Source: Ch128b sp964527925 (lineage in GTDB: Bacteria > Bacteroidota > Ignavibacteria > Ch128b). Taken from it: DNA of 64,000 nt. Within the stretch, counting starts at the first letter, position 1. Every line of letters begins with the position of its first letter. This document shows, one piece after another, positions 35,228-44,094 of this stretch. The stretch covers positions 62,001 through 126,000 of the forward strand of contig CAZGQO010000004.1 of assembly GCA_964527925.1 (NCBI GenBank). The letters run 5' to 3'. The notes beneath the pieces were generated by a model. It was given only the letters and a program-made list of their open reading frames with translations. It did not search any database and was not told the DNA's origin. The position numbers and the translations under genes were made by a program.

Positions 35228-36394
35228 TTAATTAATATTTTCAATAATTAGTGAAACTGCTTCACCGCCACCAATGCAAAGTGAAGTTATACCATATATT
35301 ACATTTCTTCTTTTCATTTCATAAATCAATGTTGTTAATAATCTTGCACCAGATGCACCTATTGGATGACCTAATGCAACGGCACCACCATTTACATTAA
35401 CTTTTTCATGTGGAATAGATAATTCTTTTATAACAGCTAAAGTTACAAGAGAAAATGCTTCATTAATTTCAAAAAGATCAATATCATCAATTTTTAAGTT
35501 TGCTTTTTGCAAGGATTTCTTAATTGCCCCTATTGGAGCCAGCGAAAAATTAATAGGATCTAAAGCATATGCTGCCTGGGATACAATTCTTACCATTGGT
35601 TTCAAATTAAATTTTTTAATTGCATTTTCATCTGCTACTAAAACTAATGCTGCTCCATCATTTAATTTGGATGCGTTTGCTGGTGTAATAGTACCGTCTT
35701 TTTCAAATACTGGTTTTAATTGTGGAATTTTTTCAAATTTAACTTTTTTGGGTTCTTCATCTTCAGAGATAAGACTCTCTTTAATCTGAATTGGTAGAAT
35801 TTCTTCTTTAAATAAACCAGATTCTTGTGCTTTTAATGCTCGACGATAACTTTCAACTGCAAATTTATCTTGTTCTTCACGGGAAATTAATTTTTCCTTT
35901 GCAACTGTTTCAGCACAATTCCCCATATGCATATTATTATAAACATCAATTAAACCGTCATATAACATTGTATCATAAAGAGTTTGGTTACCGAATTTAA
36001 TTCCGTTTCGCAATCCCATGAGTACGAATGGTGCATTAGACATGCTCTCCATTCCACCTGCTAAAATTAATTCAGCATCATTACATTTAATAGCTTGATC
36101 TGCAAGCATAACAGATTTTAAACCGGAACCACAAACTTTATTGATAGTCATACATTCTACTGATGTAGGAAGTCCACCAAAAATAGCAGCTTGTCTCGCA
36201 GGAGCTTGACCTAATCCAGCACTTAAAACATTTCCCAAAATAACTTCATTAACATTTTTACCATCTAAATTATTTCTTTGTACGATTGCTTTTATTAACT
36301 CAGCTGCTAGTTTCGGAGCTGGTAAAAAACTTAAAGCACCTAGAAAACTTCCAATTGGAGTTCTAAGTGCATCACAAATAAAGACATCTTTCAT
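35228..36394 (-). CDS. atoB: Thiolase / acetyl-CoA C-acetyltransferase
   Basis: 388 aa, condenses two acetyl-CoA to acetoacetyl-CoA or cleaves 3-ketoacyl-CoA. Seen: the start VFICDALRTPIGSFLGAL, NKVCGSGLKSVMLA with the nucleophilic Cys (about residue 87), GGMESMSNAPF, NVNGGAVALGHPIGASGARL (His), and CIGGGEAVSLI with the second Cys. Ten bases upstream of hbd. No enoyl-CoA hydratase, acyl-CoA dehydrogenase or PHA synthase is adjacent, so direction of the pathway is open. Confidence 0.94.
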   Translation of the reverse strand: MKDVFICDALRTPIGSFLGALSFLPAPKLAAELIKAIVQRNNLDGKNVNEVILGNVLSAGLGQAPARQAAIFGGLPTSVECMTINKVCGSGLKSVMLADQAIKCNDAELILAGGMESMSNAPFVLMGLRNGIKFGNQTLYDTMLYDGLIDVYNNMHMGNCAETVAKEKLISREEQDKFAVESYRRALKAQESGLFKEEILPIQIKESLISEDEEPKKVKFEKIPQLKPVFEKDGTITPANASKLNDGAALVLVADENAIKKFNLKPMVRIVSQAAYALDPINFSLAPIGAIKKSLQKANLKIDDIDLFEINEAFSLVTLAVIKELSIPHEKVNVNGGAVALGHPIGASGARLLTTLIYEMKRRNVIYGITSLCIGGGEAVSLIIENIN

Positions 36395-36403
36395 GATACC
36401 ACC

Positions 36404-37518
36404 CTATTTGTTTTTAATAAATGATCTATGAATTAGTAAGAATATTTGAATCCACAAAAGATTCAAATTGATATAATTCTCGATATAATTTTGATAATTT
36501 GTTAAATGATCAATTACAACTTTAAATTTTATTTCATCAATAACTTTTGAAAGCCTAATCAGGTTCTCAGTTTTGTTTTCTTGACTGAGTTTTGTCTTCA
36601 AAACAAGATAACAGAATTTTAGAAATTGCGCAGTGACTGAAATTGCAGTTTTTCGATCATTTAATAGATTAAAAAAATCAAAATATGTGAGAGCTTTGTT
36701 AAACTGACCTAAATAGAGATATCTAAATAATTCTAAAAAATCAATTGAATTTTCGGAATCTGTTTCATTCAAGTTTTTCTCAGATGAAATTAAATTAAGG
36801 ACTAAATCAAATAATTCACTCAGATTCTTATTTGAATATTTCTGTATTAAAGTTTGGAGAATATCTGGAGCGATTTTATCACCAAATCTATTCAGAAAAA
36901 ATTCTTTTATGTGTAAATGTGTTGGAGGACCGAAATTTATTATCCAACAACGAGATTTAATTGTAGGTAATAATGATTCAAGGTTATCCGTTTCTAAAAT
37001 GAATAAAATATCTTCATTTGGTTCTTCAAGGATTTTAAGTAAAGCATTTTGGGATTCAAGGTTTAGTTTTTCTGCTTCAGAAACAATAACAACCTTTTTT
37101 GAGAGTTCAGGTGCCGAAATTGAAAGATTTGATTTAAGTTCCCGAATTAAGTCAATCGTTATTTCATTCGCACGTGGAAGTTTTACTTTTAGGTAGGGAT
37201 TAACTTTTTTTTTTCTAAAATAATTTCAATTTTAGGGTATAGTTTTGATTTTTCAGTAGAAGTTGGAGTGGCAAAAATATAATTTACGTCTGGATACAAA
37301 AAATTATAAACAGCATTACATCGAGTGCATTTGCCGCAAGGATCAAAATTTTTTTCGATGCAGTTTATACTTTGCGCAAAAGCAAAAGAATGCGCTTCCT
37401 TACCTATTCCTTTTTGTCCAAAAAAAATTAAAGCAGGAGGGTACGAATGACGTAAAAAAATTTTTTGGAGGGAGCCCCTCACTTTTTCATTGACAATAAA
37501 GTTTTCCCATAGATTCAT
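36404..37518 (-). CDS. holB: DNA polymerase III delta-prime subunit, frame split at an A10 slippery run
   Basis: Clamp-loader subunit. The first frame (37518 to 37189, 109 aa) has the P-loop-like LIFFGQKGIGKEAHS, the zinc module C-x8-C-x2-C-x2-C and YPDVNYIFATP, then stops. A -1 shift at 37204-37215 (GAA AAA AAA AAG) gives an open frame to 36404. That frame carries VVIVSEAEKLNLESQNALLK, ILEEPNEDILF and LLPTIKSRC, all classic delta-prime motifs. Joined length is about 371 aa, right for the family. The 122-aa frame at 36404-36772 is merely the tail of this protein. Whether the shift is recoding, transcriptional slippage, a mutation or a homopolymer error is open. Confidence 0.85.
37204..37215 (-). 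other. A10 run with A-AAA-AAG slippery heptamer inside holB
   Basis: On the minus strand the codons are GAA AAA AAA AAG TTA. The last seven bases of the A run plus G form A-AAA-AAG in the zero frame, the same heptamer used in E. coli dnaX. A tandem -1 slip makes the next codon GTT, the first codon of the downstream holB frame. Ten consecutive A residues would also allow RNA polymerase slippage. I see no Shine-Dalgarno-like stimulator upstream and no strong hairpin just downstream. Confidence 0.7.
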
Positions 37519-37520
37519 CT

Positions 37521-37751
37521 TTAAATTTCTTCTTCTTCTTCATCAGAATAAAAGAAGTCTTCATTTGTTGGGAAATCAGGCCAGATATCCTCGATTCCCT
37601 CGTACATTTCTTCAGAATCTTCTAATTCTTCAAGATTTTCAATTACTTCTCGAGGAGCTCCAATTCTGTTTGCATAATCAATTAATTCAGCTTTTGTTGC
37701 TGGCCATGGTGCATCCAATAGATATTGAGCTAATTCAAGTGTCCAGATCAT
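37521..37751 (-). CDS. DUF2795 domain protein
   Basis: 76 aa, small acidic soluble protein. The first 50 residues, including LLDAPWPATKAELIDYANRI and PREVIENLEEL, match the DUF2795 family (unknown function, found widely in bacteria). The tail is highly acidic and ends EEEEEI. It lies two bases upstream of holB and 22 bases downstream of the M23 peptidase gene, in the same transcript. Function not known. Confidence 0.75.
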   Translation of the reverse strand: MIWTLELAQYLLDAPWPATKAELIDYANRIGAPREVIENLEELEDSEEMYEGIEDIWPDFPTNEDFFYSDEEEEEI

Positions 37752-37773
37752 ATTTACCCTCTCGATAGTTAGC

Positions 37774-38625
37774 TTATCTTAAAAAATAGTGAATAGGATT
37801 TTGTTTTTCACCATTAAAAGAAACTTCATAGTGTAAATGTGGTCCCGTAGAAAGTCCAGTACTTCCACATTCACCTATTTTCTGAAATCTCACTACAGCC
37901 TGACCTTCCCGTACAGTTGCTCTAGATAAATGACCATAAAGTGTTTCGTATCCATGTCCATGGTCTATTATTACGCACAAGCCAAAACCACCGTCCCAAC
38001 CTACAAATTTAACAACCCCAGCTCCTGTTGCTAATACAGGAGTACCATATTGACCCAAAATATCTATACCTTCATGCATTCTCCATCGTTCAAGAATAGG
38101 ATGAATTCTCATACCGAAACTGTGATTAGAAAACACACCATCCATAGGCACAATAGCTGGTATTCGCTTTGCTAAATCTTTTTTCTCTTCAAATTTAGAT
38201 AAAATTAGTTCCATTTTTTCTTTTTGGTAAGTAATTCGATTAACTAATTCATTAGTTATTTGATTAAGTCTTTTGAGGTTTAGGTTATCTTTTTTCAGGT
38301 AAATATTTATTTCATCAGCACCACCAATTGAATATTCTTCATCGAGTGAAATACCAGCAGCTAATTGTAACTTCTTTTCCGAATCATGAATTTCTGAAAT
38401 TGATTTTTGAATATGATCAAGCTCTTGTGTTAACTCTTTGATTGTTTGCTTTAAAGCATAATTTTCTTTTGCTAAGAGATTAGAATGATTTTGAATTAAG
38501 AGTGTAGAAATACCTATGAGTAGTAGGGATATAAATACCCACATGCAAATCGTTATAAGAGTTATTTGCTTATGATTAATCTCTCTTATTTTAGTATTTC
38601 TTGAAAAATGCAGAATAATCTTCAT
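37774..38625 (-). CDS. M23-family metallopeptidase with N-terminal membrane anchor
   Basis: Envelope peptidoglycan endopeptidase of the LytM/M23 type, about 283 aa from ATG at 38625. A TTG at 38664 would extend it, but has no supporting context. One membrane helix (about residues 21-48) and a periplasmic coiled coil (about 55-150) come first. The LytM domain has FGMRIHPILERWRMHEGIDI (first His and Asp), GYETLYGHLS and GLSTGPHLHYEV (HxH). All zinc ligands are present, so it is likely active. The layout resembles envelope-anchored MepM-like enzymes. Confidence 0.9.
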   Translation of the reverse strand: MKIILHFSRNTKIREINHKQITLITICMWVFISLLLIGISTLLIQNHSNLLAKENYALKQTIKELTQELDHIQKSISEIHDSEKKLQLAAGISLDEEYSIGGADEINIYLKKDNLNLKRLNQITNELVNRITYQKEKMELILSKFEEKKDLAKRIPAIVPMDGVFSNHSFGMRIHPILERWRMHEGIDILGQYGTPVLATGAGVVKFVGWDGGFGLCVIIDHGHGYETLYGHLSRATVREGQAVVRFQKIGECGSTGLSTGPHLHYEVSFNGEKQNPIHYFLR

Positions 38626-38664
38626 CAGTGTCGCAAAGATAATTAATGAAAATTGTAATGTCAA

Positions 38665-39681
38665 TTATTCAAAGTCATGTTCAAAGTAATCAATGGTTCT
38701 CTCGAATTTTTTGTTTGTTTTTGCCTTGATATTCCTTTCAATTCTTTCTTTCATATCCTGTGCGGCATCATAACCATAATGTTTAAGTAAGTAATTTAAA
38801 GCAATAATTTCGGCTATTACGGTTATATTCTTTCCTGGAAAGATTGGTAAAATAACCGTAGGGATCTCGACACCAAGAATGTTAGTTGTGAATGACTCTA
38901 AGCCTGTCCTTGTATATTCTTTTTTTGCATCCCATTCTTCAAGAACAACCAGGACTTCAATTCGTTTCTGATATCGAATTGCGCGGACACCAAAAATTTT
39001 TTCAACATTTAGAAGCCCTAATCCTCTAATTTCCATGAAGTGTTTCATCACTTTAGTTCCCGAACCCATAAGAATACCTTCGCCTTTTCTGGTTGCGAGA
39101 ATAATATCATCAGCCACTAATCTATGTCCACGTTCGACAAGATCAAGAGCAATTTCACTTTTTCCAATTCCAGAACGACCAATGAAAAGTAAACCAATTC
39201 CATAGACATCAACAAAAGAACCATGTATTGTAACTTGAGGTGCAAATTGATCATCAAGGAAATCACTTAAAAAATAAACAACTTTTGTAGTTGGTAATGG
39301 ACAATTAAAAATTGAAACTTTTTTTTGTGCTGCAAGATGAAGGAAGTCATCATCAGGCTTATGATTATTTGAAAAAACTATACAAGGAATATCATACTTA
39401 AAGAATTTCGTTAGAGCTTGCAATCGTTTAAAATTATCAAGTGAGGCTAAAAATTTAATTTCGGTATTTCCGAAAATTTGAACACGATTATAACTGAATA
39501 ATTCGAAAAAACCGGCTAAAGCTAATCCAGGTCTATGAATACTTCTATCGTAAATTTTCTTTGAGAAGCCATCGTTTTCGGCAATCAGGTTTAATCCGAA
39601 TAAACGATGGCAATTCTCATAGAAAAAACCTACTTCTATGTATTCCTTTTGAATCTCAATTAAATTGTTTAAAAAACCCAT
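38665..39681 (-). CDS. hprK: HPr kinase/phosphorylase
   Basis: Phosphorylates a Ser of HPr in carbon regulation. 338 aa from ATG at 39681; a TTG at 39711 would add ten basic residues and overlap hpf. The N-terminal domain (1-140) is followed by the kinase domain: VHGSFVDVYGIGLLFIGRSG, the P-loop GRSGIGKSEIALDLVERGH, HRLVADD, and the signature MEIRGLGLLNVEKIFGVRAIR. All catalytic parts are present. No HPr or PTS gene is in the window. Outside Firmicutes such kinases occur with incomplete PTS systems. Confidence 0.92.
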   Translation of the reverse strand: MGFLNNLIEIQKEYIEVGFFYENCHRLFGLNLIAENDGFSKKIYDRSIHRPGLALAGFFELFSYNRVQIFGNTEIKFLASLDNFKRLQALTKFFKYDIPCIVFSNNHKPDDDFLHLAAQKKVSIFNCPLPTTKVVYFLSDFLDDQFAPQVTIHGSFVDVYGIGLLFIGRSGIGKSEIALDLVERGHRLVADDIILATRKGEGILMGSGTKVMKHFMEIRGLGLLNVEKIFGVRAIRYQKRIEVLVVLEEWDAKKEYTRTGLESFTTNILGVEIPTVILPIFPGKNITVIAEIIALNYLLKHYGYDAAQDMKERIERNIKAKTNKKFERTIDYFEHDFE

Positions 39682-39691
39682 TGCTTTCTTT

Positions 39692-39997
39692 TTACTGCCT
39701 TTTTTTCTCAATTGTTTTGGTTTTCAATTTAGATAGTTGACGTTCAAGTTTGTTTACAGCAAGATCAATAGATTTTTTGAAATCTTCAGTTGATTCACGG
39801 GCAAGTAAGTTGTGTCCATTGAGATGCAAAACGATCTCTGCTGTTTTAATACTATCATGAGCGCGTTCATAACTTAGAATCACTTCAGCTTTGAGAATAT
39901 CGCTATTGAATTTTTCAAGTCTCTTAACTTCTTTATTTGCGTACTCCTTGAGGGAGTCATGTGCTTTGAAACGTCTTGCTGTTACTTGAACGTTCAT
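39692..39997 (-). CDS. hpf: Ribosome hibernation-promoting factor (HPF/YfiA family, short form)
   Basis: 101 aa; binds the 30S A/P site region in stationary phase. Seen: VQVTARRFKAHDSLKEYANKE at the start, KAEVILSYERAHDSIKTAEI, and HLNGHNLLARESTEDFKKSIDLAVNKLERQL, the whole RaiA-type fold. Short form, without the dimerising C-terminal domain. hprK follows after about ten bases, the hpf-hprK order also known from proteobacterial rpoN clusters. Confidence 0.9.
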   Translation of the reverse strand: MNVQVTARRFKAHDSLKEYANKEVKRLEKFNSDILKAEVILSYERAHDSIKTAEIVLHLNGHNLLARESTEDFKKSIDLAVNKLERQLSKLKTKTIEKKRQ

Positions 39998-40011
39998 AGT
40001 TCCTCCATTAA

Positions 40012-40887
40012 TTATGATTTTGGGTGAGTTTTTTTGTAAATGTTTTTGAGATGATCAATACCCAGATGAGTATAAATTGTAGTCGTTTCAAGACTTGAGT
40101 GACCAAGCAGCTCTTTTATAATATTCAAATCAGCTCCCCTTTTCAGGAGGTGAGTAGCGAAAGTGTGTCTAATAAGATGAGGATATACTTTTCCATCCTC
40201 AGAAATATCAGACAAATATTTCTTGATCAGTCTCTCAATGTATTTTGGATATAGCTTTCCTCCGTTTTTAGTTGTTAATACAAACTCTTCTGGTTTTTTT
40301 TGCATGATGTTCAAATTTGAAAATATTTGAAGGACATTTTCTGTTAAAGGGATCAATCTCTTTTTATCTCCCTTACCAATTATCCGAATAAAGTTATTTT
40401 CAAAATCGATATCCTTCCTTTTTAAGTTACATAATTCACTCACTCTTAATCCGGTGGAGTACAATAATTCGATTATCGCCCACTCTTGGAAAATTTCCTC
40501 ATTTGATTTTAATTCATTCAATTTATAGATGAGAGAATCTTCGTTAAGAAACTTCACTGTTTTTTTGGGAATTTTTGGATTGAGAATTGTTTCCATCGGA
40601 TTATAGTTAATGAAGTCGTTGAATAGTAAAAACGCATAGAATGAACGTAAAGAGCTTAATTTCCTTGCTATAGATTTAGGAGTGAAATTTCTTTCTGAGA
40701 GAAAAATCATAAATCTTTGAATTGTTCTTTTAGAAATTTGATCTAATTTATCAATTCTATTTTCATTTAAGAATTCCAGAAAATTATTTAAATCGTTTCT
40801 ATATGAAACTAATGTATTTTTTGAATATTTTCTATAGGCTGTTAGGTACTCAATAAATTTATTTAAATATTTTTCAATCTCAGACAA
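40012..40887 (-). CDS. xerC: Tyrosine recombinase XerC/XerD
   Basis: 291 aa site-specific recombinase that resolves chromosome dimers. N-terminal SAM-like core-binding domain (1-95), then the catalytic domain: ELLYSTGLRVSELCNL (first Arg), HLIRHTFATHLLKRGADLN (His-x-x-Arg), LLGHSSLETTTIYTHL (His and nucleophilic Tyr). Length is typical of XerC/D rather than of integrative-element integrases, and it sits in a core operon next to topA, so a housekeeping role is favoured. XerC versus XerD is not resolved. Confidence 0.9.
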   Translation of the reverse strand: MSEIEKYLNKFIEYLTAYRKYSKNTLVSYRNDLNNFLEFLNENRIDKLDQISKRTIQRFMIFLSERNFTPKSIARKLSSLRSFYAFLLFNDFINYNPMETILNPKIPKKTVKFLNEDSLIYKLNELKSNEEIFQEWAIIELLYSTGLRVSELCNLKRKDIDFENNFIRIIGKGDKKRLIPLTENVLQIFSNLNIMQKKPEEFVLTTKNGGKLYPKYIERLIKKYLSDISEDGKVYPHLIRHTFATHLLKRGADLNIIKELLGHSSLETTTIYTHLGIDHLKNIYKKTHPKS

Positions 40888-40888
40888 T

Positions 40889-43198
40889 TTATTTTTCCAT
40901 TTCTTTTAAATAATCACAGGAATTACATTTTATTTTAGTCTTCTTCCCTGAGTTTACTATAACCAATAAATCTTTTCCACATTGTGGGCAAAATTCTCCA
41001 GTTGGTCTATTCCAGGTAGAATAATCGCACTCAGGATATCTTGTACAACCAAAAAAGATTCTTCTTTTTTTAGTAAATCGTTGAGTTATTTCTCCTTTGT
41101 TACATTTCGGGCATTTAATTCCAAGTGTGATAGGTCGGGTATAATTGCATGTTGGATAATTACTGCAACCAATAAATTTACCGTATCTTGAGCTTCGAAT
41201 TAGAAGCTGACTGCCACATTTAGGACATTTTTCATCAACTTGTTTATTGCCGTCTTCTTTATCATTGTTTTTAGAAAAATCTTTGAGTGATTTGATGTTT
41301 TTACATTCTGGATATTTAGTACAAGCCAAAAATCTACCGAATCTTCCAACTTTAATCTCCATATCCGATCCACACAATTCACATTTGGGTTTTTCAATTC
41401 GATTCTCTACTTCATCAAGTACATTTTTAAATGGTATGTAAAAATCGGTAAGAACTTGTTCATATTTATTAGAACCTTCAGCGATCTCATCCAGTTCTTC
41501 TTCCATTTGGGCTGTAAAGTTAACATTAAATATGTGATCAAAATTATTAACTAATAACTCATTAACCTTTTTACCTAATTCTGTTGGAATAAGTTTTCTG
41601 TCTTCTTGTACAACATATTCGCGATCGTATAATGTGCTGATAATACTTGCATATGTACTTGGCCTGCCAATTCCAAGGTTATCCAATTCTTTTACTAATG
41701 AACTTTCAGTATAGCGTGCAGGTGGCTTTGTAAAGTGTTGATTCTTTGAGATCTCGATTAGATTTAAATTTTCTTCTTCTTTCAAACCAGGTGGTATACG
41801 ATTCTCATTTTCGCTAATATCTTCATCTGAGGGTTGTTCATCGCCATTCTCATCATAAACTGCAAGGTATCCTTTAAATAGAACTGACGAACCAGTAGAA
41901 TGGAATACAAAATCACCACCAGTGATATCAATTGAGACTTGTTCGAGTTGAGCTGGCTTCATCTGTGAAGCAATAAATCTATTCCATATTAGTTCATATA
42001 ATTTGTAGAGTTCTTTTGGAAGAAATTGCTTAACATACTCTGGCGTATATTTTAGATTTGTAGGACGAATTGCTTCATGAGCATCCTGAACATTTTGTTT
42101 CTTGCTCTGATAAATTCTCGGCGTTTCAGGCAGAAATTCTTTACCATAAGTTTTTACGATACACTCCCTTGCCATTTCAATTGATTCATTGCTGACTCTA
42201 ACCGAATCAGTTCGTATATAAGTAATCAAACCGACTATTTCATTTTTTCCTATTTCAACACCTTCATATAATTTTTGTGCGTATTGCATTGTTTGTCGAG
42301 GTCTGAAGTATAACTTTTTTGATGCTTCCTGTTGTAAAGTACTTGTTGTAAAGGGAGGTGCTGGGTTTCTATTAACGACTTTCTTTTCGAGTCTTGTAAT
42401 TTTGTATTGTTCTTGTTTGCATTTTTCAAAAATTTCATTCGCAGTTTTTTCATCAGGAATGAAGAAGTATTTAGATAAAAAGTTGTTTCGATCTTGTTCA
42501 GATTCAAAATTTTTCTCTGGAATTTTGTAAGTCTTGCCCTGATAAGAATACAGTTTACTTTTGAATCGAGATTGATTTTCAGTTTCGAATAATCCAACGA
42601 TTGACCAATATTCAACTGGAACGAAATCTTCAATTTCTTTTTCTCTTTCACAGATAAGTCTTAATGCAACTGATTGGACACGACCTGCCGAAAGTGCACT
42701 ATCGCCGGATGATTCAATTAAATGAAGAGTATTCCATAAAAGAGGGCTGACTTTATATCCAATAATTCTATCCATTACTCTTCTTGCTCTTTGAGAAGCA
42801 ACCAGATTTTCATCAATACACCTTGGGGAATTCATTCCTTCTTTAATTCCTTTTTCAGTTATTTCGTGAAAAAGAACTCTATATATTTCTTTATCACCAT
42901 TTTTGATTGCTTCATAAATATCTTGAGCAATTGCCTCACCTTCGCGATCAGGGTCAGTTGCAATGAAAATTTTTTCAGTTTGTTTGGCAAGTGATTTAAT
43001 TTTCTTAAGGATTTCAGCTTTTCCTTTGATACTTACAATTTTTGGTTTGAATCCGTTTTCAATATCAACACCAAAAGTAGATTTGGGCAAATCTTTTATG
43101 TGTCCAACTGTTGCTTCAACTATGTAGTCTTTTCCAAGATATTTTTTTATTGTCTTCGCTTTCGATGGTGATTCAACCAAAACCATATATTTAGTCAT
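40889..43198 (-). CDS. topA: DNA topoisomerase I
   Basis: Relaxes negative supercoils, type IA. 769 aa. Seen: MVLVESPSKAKTIKKYLG (Toprim start), ATDPDREGEAIAQDI (metal-binding acid cluster), SAGRVQSVALRL, the active-site Tyr in GLITYIRTDSVRVS near residue 315, and DAHEAIRPT. Four C-terminal zinc knuckles follow (CELCGSDM, CPKCGSQL, CPKCNKGE, CPQCGKDL), one more than in E. coli TopA. Overlap-free junctions with xerC (one base) and ybeY. Confidence 0.97.
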   Translation of the reverse strand: MTKYMVLVESPSKAKTIKKYLGKDYIVEATVGHIKDLPKSTFGVDIENGFKPKIVSIKGKAEILKKIKSLAKQTEKIFIATDPDREGEAIAQDIYEAIKNGDKEIYRVLFHEITEKGIKEGMNSPRCIDENLVASQRARRVMDRIIGYKVSPLLWNTLHLIESSGDSALSAGRVQSVALRLICEREKEIEDFVPVEYWSIVGLFETENQSRFKSKLYSYQGKTYKIPEKNFESEQDRNNFLSKYFFIPDEKTANEIFEKCKQEQYKITRLEKKVVNRNPAPPFTTSTLQQEASKKLYFRPRQTMQYAQKLYEGVEIGKNEIVGLITYIRTDSVRVSNESIEMARECIVKTYGKEFLPETPRIYQSKKQNVQDAHEAIRPTNLKYTPEYVKQFLPKELYKLYELIWNRFIASQMKPAQLEQVSIDITGGDFVFHSTGSSVLFKGYLAVYDENGDEQPSDEDISENENRIPPGLKEEENLNLIEISKNQHFTKPPARYTESSLVKELDNLGIGRPSTYASIISTLYDREYVVQEDRKLIPTELGKKVNELLVNNFDHIFNVNFTAQMEEELDEIAEGSNKYEQVLTDFYIPFKNVLDEVENRIEKPKCELCGSDMEIKVGRFGRFLACTKYPECKNIKSLKDFSKNNDKEDGNKQVDEKCPKCGSQLLIRSSRYGKFIGCSNYPTCNYTRPITLGIKCPKCNKGEITQRFTKKRRIFFGCTRYPECDYSTWNRPTGEFCPQCGKDLLVIVNSGKKTKIKCNSCDYLKEMEK

Positions 43199-43210
43199 AT
43201 TATCTCCAGG

Positions 43211-43651
43211 TCATTTTATTCTTAATCCTTCTAACTTAAGATTATTAAGGATATTATTTTCTAACTTTCTCATTTTAAGTTTTTGAGTTTTTGTTTTGTC
43301 TTCAAAACCAACGGTATGCAAAATACCGTGAGTAATGAGTCTAAGAATTTCTTTTTCAAATTTTGTTTTGTACTTTTTTGCGTTTTCAATTGCTCTATCG
43401 TACGAAATAATTATTTGAGTTTCAAATGGTTCCTGCAAAGTATATGAAAAAGTAAGAATATCTGTGTAATAATTATGATTCAAAAATCTTTTGTTCAATT
43501 CTAAAAGTTCCTCATCACTTACAAAAGATATTTCAATTGATGAAAAAATTTTGCCTGTTGCTAAAATAATCTGATTTACAATTCTTGTTAAGATTTTTTT
43601 ATCAATATTAAAAAAAGAATCAGTATTAATGCTTATTCTCGTTCTCTTCAT
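43211..43651 (-). CDS. ybeY: Endoribonuclease YbeY (16S rRNA maturation)
   Basis: 146-aa metal-dependent RNase. ELNKRFLNHNYYTDILTFSY is the usual conserved core, and the metal site reads ITHGILHTVGFEDKT. The first two His are kept, but the third ligand of the standard HGxLHLxGxDH motif is Asp here, followed by Lys-Thr. This xDKT form is also common in Bacteroidota YbeY, so it is a lineage trait rather than a defect. Starts 26 bases inside the previous gene, suggesting coupling. Confidence 0.88.
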   Translation of the reverse strand: MKRTRISINTDSFFNIDKKILTRIVNQIILATGKIFSSIEISFVSDEELLELNKRFLNHNYYTDILTFSYTLQEPFETQIIISYDRAIENAKKYKTKFEKEILRLITHGILHTVGFEDKTKTQKLKMRKLENNILNNLKLEGLRIK

Positions 43652-44093
43652 CCTTATTTTCTTTTAAGATACCTTCTGCTAATGATAGAGCAATACTTGA
43701 GAGCATCACTTCGGGACCTAACTTTGTGAAATCACCCGACAAAATTTTTCTATCAACATTAGCATAAAGAGAACAACCACCTTCCTGTTCAATTGTTAAT
43801 CCAGAAATATTGCCATTGACTTCTGAAATAAAAGTAACTTCTTCAAGCAATTCACTTATTACATATCCAGTACAAAAATGCAATTGTAAATGTGTCAATG
43901 GTCCATAAACAGAAATTAGTGATCCTTTTCGTTTACCCATTTCAATTTCTGGATAAATCTCAACGAACAAAGAAAGTCGTCTCTCTTTATTTTTTACTTC
44001 TAATCTGGAATGATTGGTGTACTCGTGTACAGTTGCTTTCAAAGCTTTGGCAATTTTTTTGATATCATTATGAGTGAACTTAAATGTATCCAT
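43626..44093 (-). CDS. Hypothetical protein between ybeY and a gamma-carbonic-anhydrase-like gene
   Basis: Not recognised. 155 aa, soluble, no signal peptide. Helical start (FTHNDIKKIAKALKATVHEY), then a strand-rich middle: RRLSLFVEIYPEIEMGKRKG, SLISVYGPLTHLQLHFCTGY, ISGLTIEQEGGCSLYANVDR. The acidic end is ENKDEENENKH. The middle looks like a single beta-rich domain. It overlaps ybeY by 26 bases and lies one base after the carbonic-anhydrase-like gene. Gene order suggests a housekeeping role, but I propose no function. Confidence 0.6.
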   Translation of the reverse strand: MDTFKFTHNDIKKIAKALKATVHEYTNHSRLEVKNKERRLSLFVEIYPEIEMGKRKGSLISVYGPLTHLQLHFCTGYVISELLEEVTFISEVNGNISGLTIEQEGGCSLYANVDRKILSGDFTKLGPEVMLSSIALSLAEGILKENKDEENENKH

Positions 44094-44094
44094 T

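Noticed and set aside
35218..35244. N-terminal extension of hbd
   Set aside because: The strong ribosome-binding site AGGGAGGAAAT sits just before ATG 35217 and the extension overlaps the thiolase gene.
36404..36772. Separate 122-aa minus-strand gene
   Set aside because: The frame is open upstream to the A run at 37204 and encodes classic delta-prime motifs there, so this is the C-terminal tail of holB.
36909..37196. Plus-strand 95-aa ORF
   Set aside because: It is the mirror of real holB coding sequence on the minus strand.
40012..40887. Integrase of a mobile element
   Set aside because: Length, motifs and core-operon setting next to topA fit XerC/XerD; no attachment-site repeats or cargo genes are seen.
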